In this document: positions 8,480-16,597 of the stretch, piece by piece
Layout of the letters: every line of letters starts with the position of its first letter
How positions within the stretch are numbered: position 1 is the stretch's first letter
Assembly (NCBI GenBank): GCA_038831005.1
Contig: JAWBKZ010000008.1
Span: 1-51,092 of the forward strand
Source of the DNA: Ignisphaera sp.
GTDB taxonomy: Archaea; Thermoproteota; Thermoprotei_A; Sulfolobales; Ignisphaeraceae
DNA: 51,092 nucleotides
Direction: 5' to 3'
Notes under the pieces: model-generated
What the model saw: only the letters and a program-made list of their open reading frames with translations
What the model was told of the DNA's origin: nothing
Database searches by the model: none
Translations under genes and position numbers: made by a program

Positions 8480-9515
8480 GAGCTATCTCCTTACTGAGTA
8501 TATCGAGTAACTCATCGTTTTCTTTAGCTTGCCTTATAGCCATCCTAATGAAGCTAGGTCCAAGACCTTTGAAACTAGTGCAGCTTCTTACAGCTATACC
8601 TTTCTTCCGAAGATCTCTAGATATACGGTCGCCTCCCCCAACTTCAACTAGAATGAAATTAGTATCGCTTTCAAATACAGTTAGACCCATATCTATAAGC
8701 TTTCTACTAACTCTCTTCTTCTCATTCTCTATATACCTTCGTGAATACTCTATAAATTCCTTAAATTCGTTCTCGTATTCAACTAAACCCAGAGCTAAAC
8801 ACTCTGCTAAGCTATTTACATTCCACGGCTGTCTAACTATATCTATCTTCCTATACAGTTCATCATCTTCTGTATACAGAAAACCTAGTCTAATGCCTGG
8901 TAGAGAGAGCCATTTAGTTAGAGATCTCACAAAAATAATGTTCTTGGGAAGATCATGCCCTACCTCTATAGAGCATCTACTACAAAGCTCTATATAAGCT
9001 TCATCTACTAGAACTCTAGCTCTACATCTAGAGAGATATGGAATAAGAACATTTTTGTCTATATAGATGCCTAAAGGATTATTGGGATTAGTCACAATTA
9101 TGAGTGTATCCTCATCGAGACATGCTTCATCTAGATGTGATAGATCTAGATAGAATCTCGAGCCATCTCTTCTATAAAATACGCTACGATACTCTATACC
9201 AAGAACATGGGATACATCTTCATATTCACCATAAGAAGGCTCTAGAACAACTACAGTTCTTGGTCTAACTGCAATTAGTGTGAGATTCACTGCCTCTCCA
9301 GCTCCTGCTGTAGGTAGCACATTTTCTTCTCTACATCTATAGAATCTAGCTAGAGCTCTGCGTAGATCTCTATAACTATAGTCTGGATACTTATCAAGAA
9401 CTCTATTCCTAACACATCTATCTATAATGCTATAGACTATTTGTGGAGGTCCTAGAGGATTAAGATTAGAACTAAAATCTATTCTCGCTTCTCTATCTCC
9501 TCCATGGATACGCAT
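8472..9515 (-). CDS. cobD: Threonine-phosphate decarboxylase CobD (PLP enzyme, HisC-like fold)
   Basis: A 347-residue fold-type I PLP enzyme. The N-terminal HGGDREARIDFSSNLNPLGPP is characteristic of CobD rather than HisC. Visible active-site parts are VTNPNNPLG (141-149), VDEAYIEL (170-177) and SLTKWLSLPG with the PLP lysine K201. The family makes (R)-1-aminopropan-2-ol phosphate from L-threonine phosphate. Neighbours cobY, cobS and cbiB agree. A histidinol-phosphate aminotransferase is the main alternative on sequence alone, but the context rules against it. ATG 9515 overlaps cobY by 37 nt. Confidence 0.85.
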   Translation of the reverse strand: MRIHGGDREARIDFSSNLNPLGPPQIVYSIIDRCVRNRVLDKYPDYSYRDLRRALARFYRCREENVLPTAGAGEAVNLTLIAVRPRTVVVLEPSYGEYEDVSHVLGIEYRSVFYRRDGSRFYLDLSHLDEACLDEDTLIIVTNPNNPLGIYIDKNVLIPYLSRCRARVLVDEAYIELCSRCSIEVGHDLPKNIIFVRSLTKWLSLPGIRLGFLYTEDDELYRKIDIVRQPWNVNSLAECLALGLVEYENEFKEFIEYSRRYIENEKKRVSRKLIDMGLTVFESDTNFILVEVGGGDRISRDLRKKGIAVRSCTSFKGLGPSFIRMAIRQAKENDELLDILSKEIALG

Positions 9516-10024
9516 ATCTCTCTAGCCCACTCAAGATCTTCATATGTATCTATATCTCTTAGCTCCTTAACCTCTTCAAAATATATATTCATCCAGTTCC
9601 CACTAGATCTCCTGAAAAACGATATACCAGACTCTCTACAAACACTATCTCTACAAACCATCAATGTAACAACATCTGCTTCACACTTTATTGCCTTAGC
9701 CAGGAACTCCTCAACAATACCTATTGATAGGAAAGGCATATCTGATGGTAGAATAAGTACAGGGAAAGACACTTTATTCAGAATAAAGTCTAGATCGTAA
9801 ACATAACCTGCTCCAGGACATATAACAACCTCAATATCATCACTATCCTCAACATTATGAACATCTTCTGCTCTTAAACAAATATACACCTTCCTCCTCT
9901 CTTTGACACCTTTAGCCACCTCTACAGCAATATCTATTAACCTCTTACCACATACCTTTAGAAAAGGCTTCTTTAAACCACCCAATCTTGAACCTCTACC
10001 ACCAGCCATAACAACTACATCCAA
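9479..10024 (-). CDS. cobY: Adenosylcobinamide-phosphate guanylyltransferase CobY
   Basis: The archaeal, non-orthologous replacement for the GTP-transfer activity of CobU: it activates adenosylcobinamide phosphate to AdoCbi-GDP. The 181-residue protein opens with the nucleotidyltransferase loop VVMAGGRGSRLGGLKKPFLK and has LILPSDMPFL as the metal-binding block. It is the first gene of the operon. The start is TTG at 10024 with GGTGG 7 nt upstream (minus strand). It could be confused with MobA or IspD-type transferases; length and neighbours favour CobY. Confidence 0.83.
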   Translation of the reverse strand: MDVVVMAGGRGSRLGGLKKPFLKVCGKRLIDIAVEVAKGVKERRKVYICLRAEDVHNVEDSDDIEVVICPGAGYVYDLDFILNKVSFPVLILPSDMPFLSIGIVEEFLAKAIKCEADVVTLMVCRDSVCRESGISFFRRSSGNWMNIYFEEVKELRDIDTYEDLEWAREICVSMEEIEKRE

Positions 10025-10119
10025 CTCTATTCCACCACTTCAGAAACTTATCTAATACAAAGAAGAAATTATTACTGTAGACCGAATTACATAGCTTATA
10101 TATCTCTTTGTATCTATTT

Positions 10120-10602
10120 CTATCTTTTGCTACTTTCGCTGATCACAAGTTCTCTAACCTTACTCACAAGTTCTTCTACACTCATCACCATGAGGCCGTA
10201 TCTTCTGTAGATTTCATAATCAGCTGGATCTGCTGCAACTAGTATGTATCCTTTCTCTAGAGCTATAGCTACATTTATCAGATCAACATTATCGGGATTT
10301 ATTGAGTGATGAAGTAGATCGCTCTTCATTAATGCTACTTTACTGACTATTCTATCATCTACATTCACTATATCGTATATCTGTTTCAAAACATCTATGA
10401 CTTGTATTTGTGAGTTAATTCTCTTAATGTAGTAGAGATAGGCTAAAAAATCTATGAGCGATAATATTGAGACATGTATTTTTGTTTTAGCTAATATAAG
10501 TGGAACCAGATTCTTGTACTCACTACTGTGCAGTAGTGCTAAAGCTGGTGCATCAACTAAGAGCTCGAATTTTTCAAGAATATCCTCTATACTGAGGTTC
10601 AA
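10120..10602 (-). CDS. vapC: PIN-domain protein, VapC-type toxin candidate
   Basis: A 160-residue protein with a PIN-like pattern of acids: D17 (LLVDAPAL), D52 in place of the usual Glu (SLIDFLA), D108 (NVDLINVAIA) and D126 (VAADPADYE). PIN toxins are metal-dependent ribonucleases that cut tRNA, rRNA or mRNA. It starts 4 nt inside the preceding small ribbon-helix-helix gene, the standard antitoxin-toxin arrangement. The Glu-to-Asp change at the second acid and a long insert between D52 and D108 make it a divergent member. Activity is unproven. Confidence 0.65.
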   Translation of the reverse strand: MNLSIEDILEKFELLVDAPALALLHSSEYKNLVPLILAKTKIHVSILSLIDFLAYLYYIKRINSQIQVIDVLKQIYDIVNVDDRIVSKVALMKSDLLHHSINPDNVDLINVAIALEKGYILVAADPADYEIYRRYGLMVMSVEELVSKVRELVISESSKR

Positions 10603-10820
10603 CGATTGCTACCTTGCTTACGCTTTATCTGTCTGAAGAACGCTGTAGCTTCTTCAGGATCTATGTCTATACTTATTCTCTCTATGTTTTCTCTAGCTAC
10701 ATTCATATGCCATCTCTTGATGAGCTCGTTTATTAATTCATTGAACGATTGACATCCCATTTTATCCTTAAGCTCTCTAAGCTTTCTCCAAGTCTCTTCA
10801 TCTACAGCTATTGTCTTCAT
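10599..10820 (-). CDS. vapB: Small ribbon-helix-helix antitoxin, VapB-like
   Basis: A 73-residue protein starting MKTIAVDEETWRKLRELKDK, a beta strand then two helices in RHH style, with the conserved SFNELINELI second helix. The basic C-terminal tail is likely the toxin-binding part. It overlaps the GH1 gene before it by 4 nt (ATGA) and the PIN gene after it by 4 nt, so all three are probably co-translated. Antitoxins of this kind also repress their own promoter, but here any promoter would lie inside or ahead of the glycosidase gene. Confidence 0.65.
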   Translation of the reverse strand: MKTIAVDEETWRKLRELKDKMGCQSFNELINELIKRWHMNVARENIERISIDIDPEEATAFFRQIKRKQGSNR

Positions 10821-12361
10821 CTTCTATCACCCATATTGATTAGATGCCTTAGATAGTCTCTAGGTATTGAATTACTCGTCACTATCTGTTTGTAAATATT
10901 GGCAGAATGCCTGGCTCTTCTCTCTTTAGTAATCAGATCTACTTCATATAAACCGAACTTCTGTTTAAAGCCGTGAGTCCATTCGTAGTTGTCTGTAAGT
11001 GCCCAATGAAGATAACCTTTAACATCTATTCCCCTCTCTACAGCCAATAGAATGACATATAAATGGTTTACCAGATACGATGGCCTGAGAATATCTTTAG
11101 AGTCGGATACACCATTCTCAGTTACATATATTACGCTACTACATCTACGCCCTACATCAAGAGCTTCTAAAAGCCCTTCCGGATACATCTCCCATCCCAT
11201 CCCATCACACTTCCTACCTGCTTTCGAAAGCCCATAAGGTATACACGCATATCCATATCCACTTACAGCCTCGAAATCCAGAATAGGATAACCTTCAAAT
11301 CTACCCGGTCGTCTCCTTACAACAATTCTTGTATAGTAGTTTATGCCGAGCCAGTCAAGAGAATGTCCAAGCACCTTAGGATTTAATATTGTTTTACCAT
11401 CTAACACTTCATCAAATCTTCCATGAACTATAGCTTCCAGTAGCAAATGGTTATGAAAATACGAGTAATGCTCACTAGCTCTACTAGATTCTTCATCGCC
11501 TACAGTATGTGAAGGAATTATGTTGTGAACAATACCTACTTCTGCAGAAGAACTAGAATCCTCATCAGCTTTAACGGTATCGAATCTCTTGATAACCCTG
11601 TATGCTAGAGCATGAGCTACAGCGATATTTAGTAAAGCTTTAGGTACGATATCTGGTCTATTAACACCAGGTGGAAAACCACTATAAGTCCCCATATACC
11701 CAAGTTCTACTGGAACCATAGGCTCATTAAATGTAACCCACATATCAACAATATCTCCGAATTTCCATGCAACATAAGCAGCAAATTTTGCGAACTCTAT
11801 TGGAAAACTATCTTCTACAACTCCACGAGGACCCTTGTTTAAACAACTAGCTCTGGCTCTAATGGGGTTATGTATCCAGTAGGGGAAAGTGAAATGCGAG
11901 AGATTCAGTATTACTTTGAATCCCCTGCTCCTAAGGTCCAGTATAATGTTTCTATAAATGTCTATTGCATTATGATCTGCCAACTCATCCAATTGATTAA
12001 GGACTTCATCAGTTACCTTAACATCTCTAACTATACCATATCCATCAAACTCTACATCAACTTCTACAAATTTCGTAGAAAAAGGAAATACCCTGCTCCA
12101 CTCAATACCTAACCTATATAGGTTCAGCCTCATGTGTTCAGCAATCTCGTGATCTACTTTATAGAGCTCCAGATAGTTTACGCCATCTTCAGGAAGATCC
12201 CCACTCACCAGCTTCATGGATATATTTACAGGATCTCTAACCCAATGCCACCAATCAGTATTTACATCTAGATACCTTCTATACTCATCACCCATTTCAA
12301 ACTGGAATCCAGATTCAGACACACCCCATCTGAACCTCTCTGGAAACTCTAAAACACTCAT
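10817..12361 (-). CDS. Family GH1 beta-glycosidase (beta-glucosidase/galactosidase)
   Basis: A 514-residue cytoplasmic retaining glycosidase related to the crenarchaeal LacS/beta-glycosidase group. The N-terminal PERFRWGVSESGFQFEMG is typical. The acid/base is E213 in VTFNEP and the nucleophile is E415 in YVTENGV; the sugar-contact region includes DNYEWTHGF (457-465). No signal peptide is present. It lies head-to-head with an oligosaccharide-type ABC importer, which fits hydrolysis of imported beta-glucosides. The ATG at 12361 directly follows AGGGGAGAGGT, part of which can pair in a CCCC/GGGG hairpin. It is followed by the VapBC-like pair with a 4-nt overlap. Confidence 0.92.
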   Translation of the reverse strand: MSVLEFPERFRWGVSESGFQFEMGDEYRRYLDVNTDWWHWVRDPVNISMKLVSGDLPEDGVNYLELYKVDHEIAEHMRLNLYRLGIEWSRVFPFSTKFVEVDVEFDGYGIVRDVKVTDEVLNQLDELADHNAIDIYRNIILDLRSRGFKVILNLSHFTFPYWIHNPIRARASCLNKGPRGVVEDSFPIEFAKFAAYVAWKFGDIVDMWVTFNEPMVPVELGYMGTYSGFPPGVNRPDIVPKALLNIAVAHALAYRVIKRFDTVKADEDSSSSAEVGIVHNIIPSHTVGDEESSRASEHYSYFHNHLLLEAIVHGRFDEVLDGKTILNPKVLGHSLDWLGINYYTRIVVRRRPGRFEGYPILDFEAVSGYGYACIPYGLSKAGRKCDGMGWEMYPEGLLEALDVGRRCSSVIYVTENGVSDSKDILRPSYLVNHLYVILLAVERGIDVKGYLHWALTDNYEWTHGFKQKFGLYEVDLITKERRARHSANIYKQIVTSNSIPRDYLRHLINMGDRR

Positions 12362-12367
12362 ACCTCT

Positions 12368-12382
12368 CCCCTAAAATTGGGG
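12368..12382 (-). promoter_or_regulatory. Hairpin covering the GH1 ribosome-binding site
   Basis: On the minus strand CCCC-AATTTTA-GGGG lies immediately before AGAGGT-ATG. The GGGG arm is also the 5' part of the ribosome-binding sequence, so folding would hide it. Only 4 bp, so it would be weak at high temperature. Confidence 0.3.
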
Positions 12383-12396
12383 TTCCGTGCTCTCTA

Positions 12397-12414
12397 AACA
12401 TGTTTATGCATGTT
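12397..12414. promoter_or_regulatory. Operator-like palindrome in the GH1/importer divergent region
   Basis: AACATG (12397-12402) and CATGTT (12409-12414) flank TTTATG. It lies between the divergent GH1 gene and the ABC importer, a natural place for a shared sugar-responsive regulator. TATA-like TTTATAAA at 12482-12489 serves the importer side. Confidence 0.35.
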
Positions 12415-12520
12415 GCTACGCTATGAAGATTATAGCTCTATAGCTTATATTTATATGTGCGGTTTATAACTTTTATTAAAATTTATAAACCCATCCAAAC
12501 GTTGTATAATTACAGAACCG

Positions 12521-14563
12521 GTGTTGTATATGGATGTCAAAATTAGGAATAGGATTACTGCATTGATGTTAACATTAGCTGTAGCCATAGCAGTACTATT
12601 ACCATGTATATCCACTCTAAACGCACAGATGCCACCAAGAGAGCAGATGCTCGTTATAGGTGGAGCCTATTGGGAGCCTCCTAAAAAGTTCAATCCATTC
12701 AATTATGGAGGTTCTGTATCAGGTGTAGTTGGATTAATATATGAGCCTCTCTATCTATGGATACCCATTAAGTCTGAAGCTGAGAGATGGTATCCATGGA
12801 TAGCCGCAGAACTACCTAAATGGATTTCAGCTACAGAAGTTGAGATAAAGATTAGGACAGAAGCAAAATGGTGGGACGGTAGAGATGTTACAGCAGAAGA
12901 TGTTAGATTCACATTCTATGATGTTCCAAGAAAAGTTACAACAGCCTCATGGGCTGGTGTAAGAAACTATATAGATGATGTCGTGGTAGTAGATTCTAAA
13001 ACAGTTAGATTCAAACTCAATCCAGATACAGCTAACTATGCAGACTTCCTCTTCCAGCTATACTCTGCACCCATACTACCAAAACACTTCTATGAAAGCT
13101 ATGTGAATCAATATGGAGATGAACTTACAGATCTCGCTAAATGGACTGCTGTTGCTCCAGATAAAGATCCTAGAAAACTTGTTGGAAGCGGAATGTATAA
13201 AGTCTACTCTGTAGCTGATGATCATTTCATTCTAGAGAGAGTTGATAACTGGTGGGGTAAAGCAGTATTTGGGCTACCTCAACCTAAGTACATAAAGGGT
13301 GTTGTTGTCTATAGCAATCAAGTAGCAGCCAATATGCTTGGAGCTGGAGAACTAGACTGGAGCTGCTTCTATATACCTGGAGGACCCGACATGATTAAGA
13401 GAGGTTTAGCAGTATCATACTATAGCAAAGAACCTTACTACCTATCTGCTAACGTAGCATTCCTCTTCGTCAATACACAGAAGAAGCCCTTCGATGATGC
13501 GAAATTCAGAAGAGCTATGTACTATGCAATAAACGTTGATAAGATAATATCTGCAGCATTTGAAGGTGTTGTTATGCCATCTAATCCTGTTGGACTTCTA
13601 CCATACTGGGAGAAATATCTTGCAAAAGATCTTCTAGCAAGATACGACTACAGATACAACCCAGAGAAAGCTAAACAGATCTTAGATGAAGCTGGATACA
13701 AGGATAAAAATGGAGATGGATGGAGGGATATGCCTGATGGTACACCAATAAGTATAAAGATCATAGTTCCATATGGATGGACAGACTGGATGTTCGCCAT
13801 AATCAATATAGCAGAAGATCTAAGAGCCGTAGGTATATATGCTGAAGCTATATTCCCAGACTTCGGTAAATACATAGAGGAAATAGATAAAGCTACATTT
13901 GATGCAGCTATAAACAACTTTGGATCATTCGCAACACCACTACCATACAGTCTATACTACTGGGCATACAACGCAACACCAGGTATATGGACCGGTAGCC
14001 ATGGAAGATACTATAACCCGAAGCTAAACGACTTGATATACCAGTTAGGAAGAACACCACCAGATCAAGAAGCCCAAATCGCTAACATACTTAGACAAAT
14101 ACAGGAAATACTGCTCGAAGAAATGCCTGCACTACCACTATGGTACAACGGATACTGGTTCCTAGCATCAACAAAATACTGGACAGGATGGCCAAATGAA
14201 GAAGATCCATATGGTGTTCCAACTATTTGGAATGGTCAATGGCAACATGGTGGCGTACTAACACTACTTAAACTAAAGTCATCAACTGTAACTCCTTCAC
14301 CAACTCCTTCACCAACTCCTTCACCAACTCCTTCACCAACTCCTTCACCAACTCCAGTGCCTGGTACTGTCACCATAACGGTATCTGTTAAAGAAACTGT
14401 TAAAGAAACTGTAACTGTAAGAGTTGTAGAAACTGTTAAAGAAACTGTTAAAGAAACTGTAACTGAGGTTCCATGGGGTACTGTTGCAGGTATTGTAGTT
14501 GTAGTTGCTATTATATGTATTGTTGGGACATATTTTGGTGCAACTAGATTAGGTAAACGTTAA
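12521..14563 (+). CDS. ABC transporter substrate-binding protein, family 5, membrane-anchored by C-terminal stalk
   Basis: A 680-residue surface binding protein of a Dpp/Opp-type importer. It has a signal segment (about 13-35), then a family 5 domain with KWWDGRDVTAEDVRFTF near 120 and FDDAKFRRAMYYAINVDKI near 325. A Thr/Pro/Ser stalk follows (residues about 588-615), then VKET repeats, then a terminal membrane helix (about 650-672) with a basic end GKR. In crenarchaea such transporters often carry oligosaccharides rather than peptides; the divergent GH1 gene supports beta-glucosides or cello-oligosaccharides. Starts GTG 12521 and ATG 12530 are both possible. It is followed by both permeases and both ATPases, giving a complete system. 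Confidence 0.88.
   Translation: MLYMDVKIRNRITALMLTLAVAIAVLLPCISTLNAQMPPREQMLVIGGAYWEPPKKFNPFNYGGSVSGVVGLIYEPLYLWIPIKSEAERWYPWIAAELPKWISATEVEIKIRTEAKWWDGRDVTAEDVRFTFYDVPRKVTTASWAGVRNYIDDVVVVDSKTVRFKLNPDTANYADFLFQLYSAPILPKHFYESYVNQYGDELTDLAKWTAVAPDKDPRKLVGSGMYKVYSVADDHFILERVDNWWGKAVFGLPQPKYIKGVVVYSNQVAANMLGAGELDWSCFYIPGGPDMIKRGLAVSYYSKEPYYLSANVAFLFVNTQKKPFDDAKFRRAMYYAINVDKIISAAFEGVVMPSNPVGLLPYWEKYLAKDLLARYDYRYNPEKAKQILDEAGYKDKNGDGWRDMPDGTPISIKIIVPYGWTDWMFAIINIAEDLRAVGIYAEAIFPDFGKYIEEIDKATFDAAINNFGSFATPLPYSLYYWAYNATPGIWTGSHGRYYNPKLNDLIYQLGRTPPDQEAQIANILRQIQEILLEEMPALPLWYNGYWFLASTKYWTGWPNEEDPYGVPTIWNGQWQHGGVLTLLKLKSSTVTPSPTPSPTPSPTPSPTPSPTPVPGTVTITVSVKETVKETVTVRVVETVKETVKETVTEVPWGTVAGIVVVVAIICIVGTYFGATRLGKR
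14291..14350 (+). repeat. 12-nt coding tandem repeat (TPSP stalk)
   Basis: Five perfect copies of ACTCCTTCACCA encode TPSP repeated. They are followed by a second 12-nt family, GTTAAAGAAACT (encoding VKET), interspersed to about 14464. Both lie between the binding domain and the C-terminal anchor. Confidence 0.9.
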
Positions 14564-14644
14564 CACAATATTATTTTTTAAAATCATTTTGTTTTGGTGA
14601 ATCATGTGTTCATTAACTATTATAAATCTCTTTAAGTATGATTA

Positions 14645-14674
14645 CTAGGTGATGGATGTCTAGGTGATGGATGT
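14645..14674 (+). repeat. 15-bp tandem duplication carrying the ribosome-binding site of the first permease
   Basis: CTAGGTGATGGATGT occurs twice in direct succession (14645-14659, 14660-14674), ending at the ATG of the first permease. Each copy has an AGGTGAT ribosome-binding sequence; the second is correctly spaced from ATG 14675. A recent slip duplication is likely. Confidence 0.75.
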
Positions 14675-15688
14675 ATGTCGCTCAAAAGATATCTAATAAA
14701 GAGAGGTATCACTTATATTGTTGTTTTTGTTGTAGCTATAACTATTGTATGGGCTCTCGTTAGATTTGCTCCAGGGGATCCGGGACTCACAGCAGTAATG
14801 AGGTCTTTTATGGCTCCAGGTGTTAGATATACAGAAGAACAGATAGAGGAATTTAAACAGAGAGCTAGAGCTATGCTGGGTCTAGATCTACCACTACATG
14901 AACAGTATATACTTTTCTGGGCCAGGTTGCTTCAGGGAGATCTCGGATGGAGTATGTATTATAGTGCACCAGTTGCACCTAAGCTTGTAGAAGTTCTGAC
15001 ATATGATCTGATCCTTATAACTCCTGCAGTAATAGTGAGCTGGTTTTTAGGTAACTGGATAGGAGCTCTAGCAGCAAGACACAGAAAGCTTGATAGAGTG
15101 TTTATACCGATAATATATGTGTTAACCTCTATACCCTACTTCCTACTAGGATTAGCATTTGCCTATATACTTGGTGTTGTATATCCTGTCTTCAAGCCAA
15201 CGATAATGAGGACAGATATAGATCCATTCCTTAGTTCACCAAGTATTGAAACATTTTCGATGTTCATGAAGGCATATACATTGCCATTTCTATCAATGGT
15301 CTTGGTATCTCTTGGTGGATGGGCTTCAGGTATGAGGACTCTCATGATCTATGAGCTTGAATCTAATTATGCACGATTCATGGAGTCTCTAGGTTTCTCA
15401 GAAAGAAAAGTAGCTGGTTATGCATTTAGATATGCCATAAATCCACAGATAACCGGGCTAGGAATACAGATAGGGACTATTATTGTTGCAGGAATAGTAG
15501 TGTCATCAGTATTCAATTACCCAGGTGCTGGTATAGCCCTCATCTACGCTATAAACTTTAGAGATATATTCTTGATACAGGGTATAACGATATTCTATAC
15601 CCTTATGGTTATAGTTGCCAACTTTATAATAGATATCCTATATGCTGTGATAGACCCGAGGATAAGGCTTGGTGTTGTAGGTGCATAG
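14675..15688 (+). CDS. ABC importer permease, DppB/OppB type
   Basis: A 337-residue membrane protein, first permease of the importer. It opens with a membrane helix (about 10-30) followed by VRFAPGDPGLTAVMR, the usual DppB N-terminal block. The coupling-helix region that contacts the ATPase is around YELESNYARFMESLGFSERK with the following helix. About six membrane segments are visible. It lies between the binding protein and the second permease; the gap to the latter is 2 nt. Substrate specificity is set by the binding protein. Confidence 0.9.
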   Translation: MSLKRYLIKRGITYIVVFVVAITIVWALVRFAPGDPGLTAVMRSFMAPGVRYTEEQIEEFKQRARAMLGLDLPLHEQYILFWARLLQGDLGWSMYYSAPVAPKLVEVLTYDLILITPAVIVSWFLGNWIGALAARHRKLDRVFIPIIYVLTSIPYFLLGLAFAYILGVVYPVFKPTIMRTDIDPFLSSPSIETFSMFMKAYTLPFLSMVLVSLGGWASGMRTLMIYELESNYARFMESLGFSERKVAGYAFRYAINPQITGLGIQIGTIIVAGIVVSSVFNYPGAGIALIYAINFRDIFLIQGITIFYTLMVIVANFIIDILYAVIDPRIRLGVVGA

Positions 15689-15690
15689 AT

Positions 15691-16584
15691 ATGAGTGAGA
15701 GAAAGATTATATTGGGATTGCTTAAAAAGAATACCAGATTTTGGGTATGTCTATCACTAGTACTAGTCATAGTAATTTTGGCATTAATAGGGCCTCTTGT
15801 AACTCCCTATAAGCCGAATCAACCCGTAGTGAGAGATGGTAAATACCTACGGTCTTTACCGCCAACTATAGAGCATATGCATCTATTTGGTGTAGATAAT
15901 CTTGGATACGATGTATTTGCAGCATCTGTATATGGTTTAAGGGTTTCGCTTAGTGTTGGCGCTATAGCTGCTATAGTAGCAACAGTTGTTGGTGTGATAC
16001 TGGGTTTGACAGCTGGATATATTGGTGGATGGGCAGATCTAGTGATAGATGGTGCCACAAATGTGCTTCTAGCGATGCCGCCAGTATTCATAATGATAAT
16101 GGTTGGAACATTCTATATAGTTGGTCTAGGGATGCCCGGAAGAGAACTCCAGAATATACTGTTCCTGGGATGCTTGATAGGGCTTCTCTCGTGGCATTGG
16201 ACAGCAAGAGCTGTTAGATCACAAGTTGCTGCACTAAAGGTTAGCGACTTTATAGCTATCTCTAGACTTAGTGGAAACCACCCCATAAAGATTATAGTGA
16301 AAGATGTATTACCCAATATAGCTTCCTACATACTTCTGGTATTCGTTATCCAGTTAGCCAATGCACTATCTACTGCTGTAACTCTTGAGTTTCTAGGGAT
16401 TAAGGCAGCGGAATGGTCTCTATTTGCAAGAGTACAGCAATGGCTCCAGATGGGTGCACTAATAACTGGTGTTTGGTGGGCTTTATTTCTACCTGGAGTA
16501 GTTATAGTTATGTTGATAGCTTCTCTATACATTATTGTTCTAGCTCTTGAAGAAGTGTTCAATCCGAGGTTAAGAAGGGTATAG
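15691..16584 (+). CDS. ABC importer permease, DppC/OppC type
   Basis: A 297-residue second permease. It has an N-terminal helix (about 18-37), the DppC-type HLFGVDNLGYDVFAASVYGLRVSL block, and the long transmembrane core with SWHWTARAVRSQVAALKVSDFIAISRLSG as the ATPase-contact loop. It starts at ATG 15691, 2 nt after the preceding stop. It pairs with the DppB-type protein to form the channel. Confidence 0.9.
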   Translation: MSERKIILGLLKKNTRFWVCLSLVLVIVILALIGPLVTPYKPNQPVVRDGKYLRSLPPTIEHMHLFGVDNLGYDVFAASVYGLRVSLSVGAIAAIVATVVGVILGLTAGYIGGWADLVIDGATNVLLAMPPVFIMIMVGTFYIVGLGMPGRELQNILFLGCLIGLLSWHWTARAVRSQVAALKVSDFIAISRLSGNHPIKIIVKDVLPNIASYILLVFVIQLANALSTAVTLEFLGIKAAEWSLFARVQQWLQMGALITGVWWALFLPGVVIVMLIASLYIIVLALEEVFNPRLRRV

Positions 16585-16597
16585 AGGGGGTGTGTAT

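Noticed and set aside
8472-9515. Calling this gene histidinol-phosphate aminotransferase
   Set aside because: No his genes adjoin it, it overlaps cobY and cobS, and the HGG...DFSSNLNPLG N-terminus is of the CobD type.
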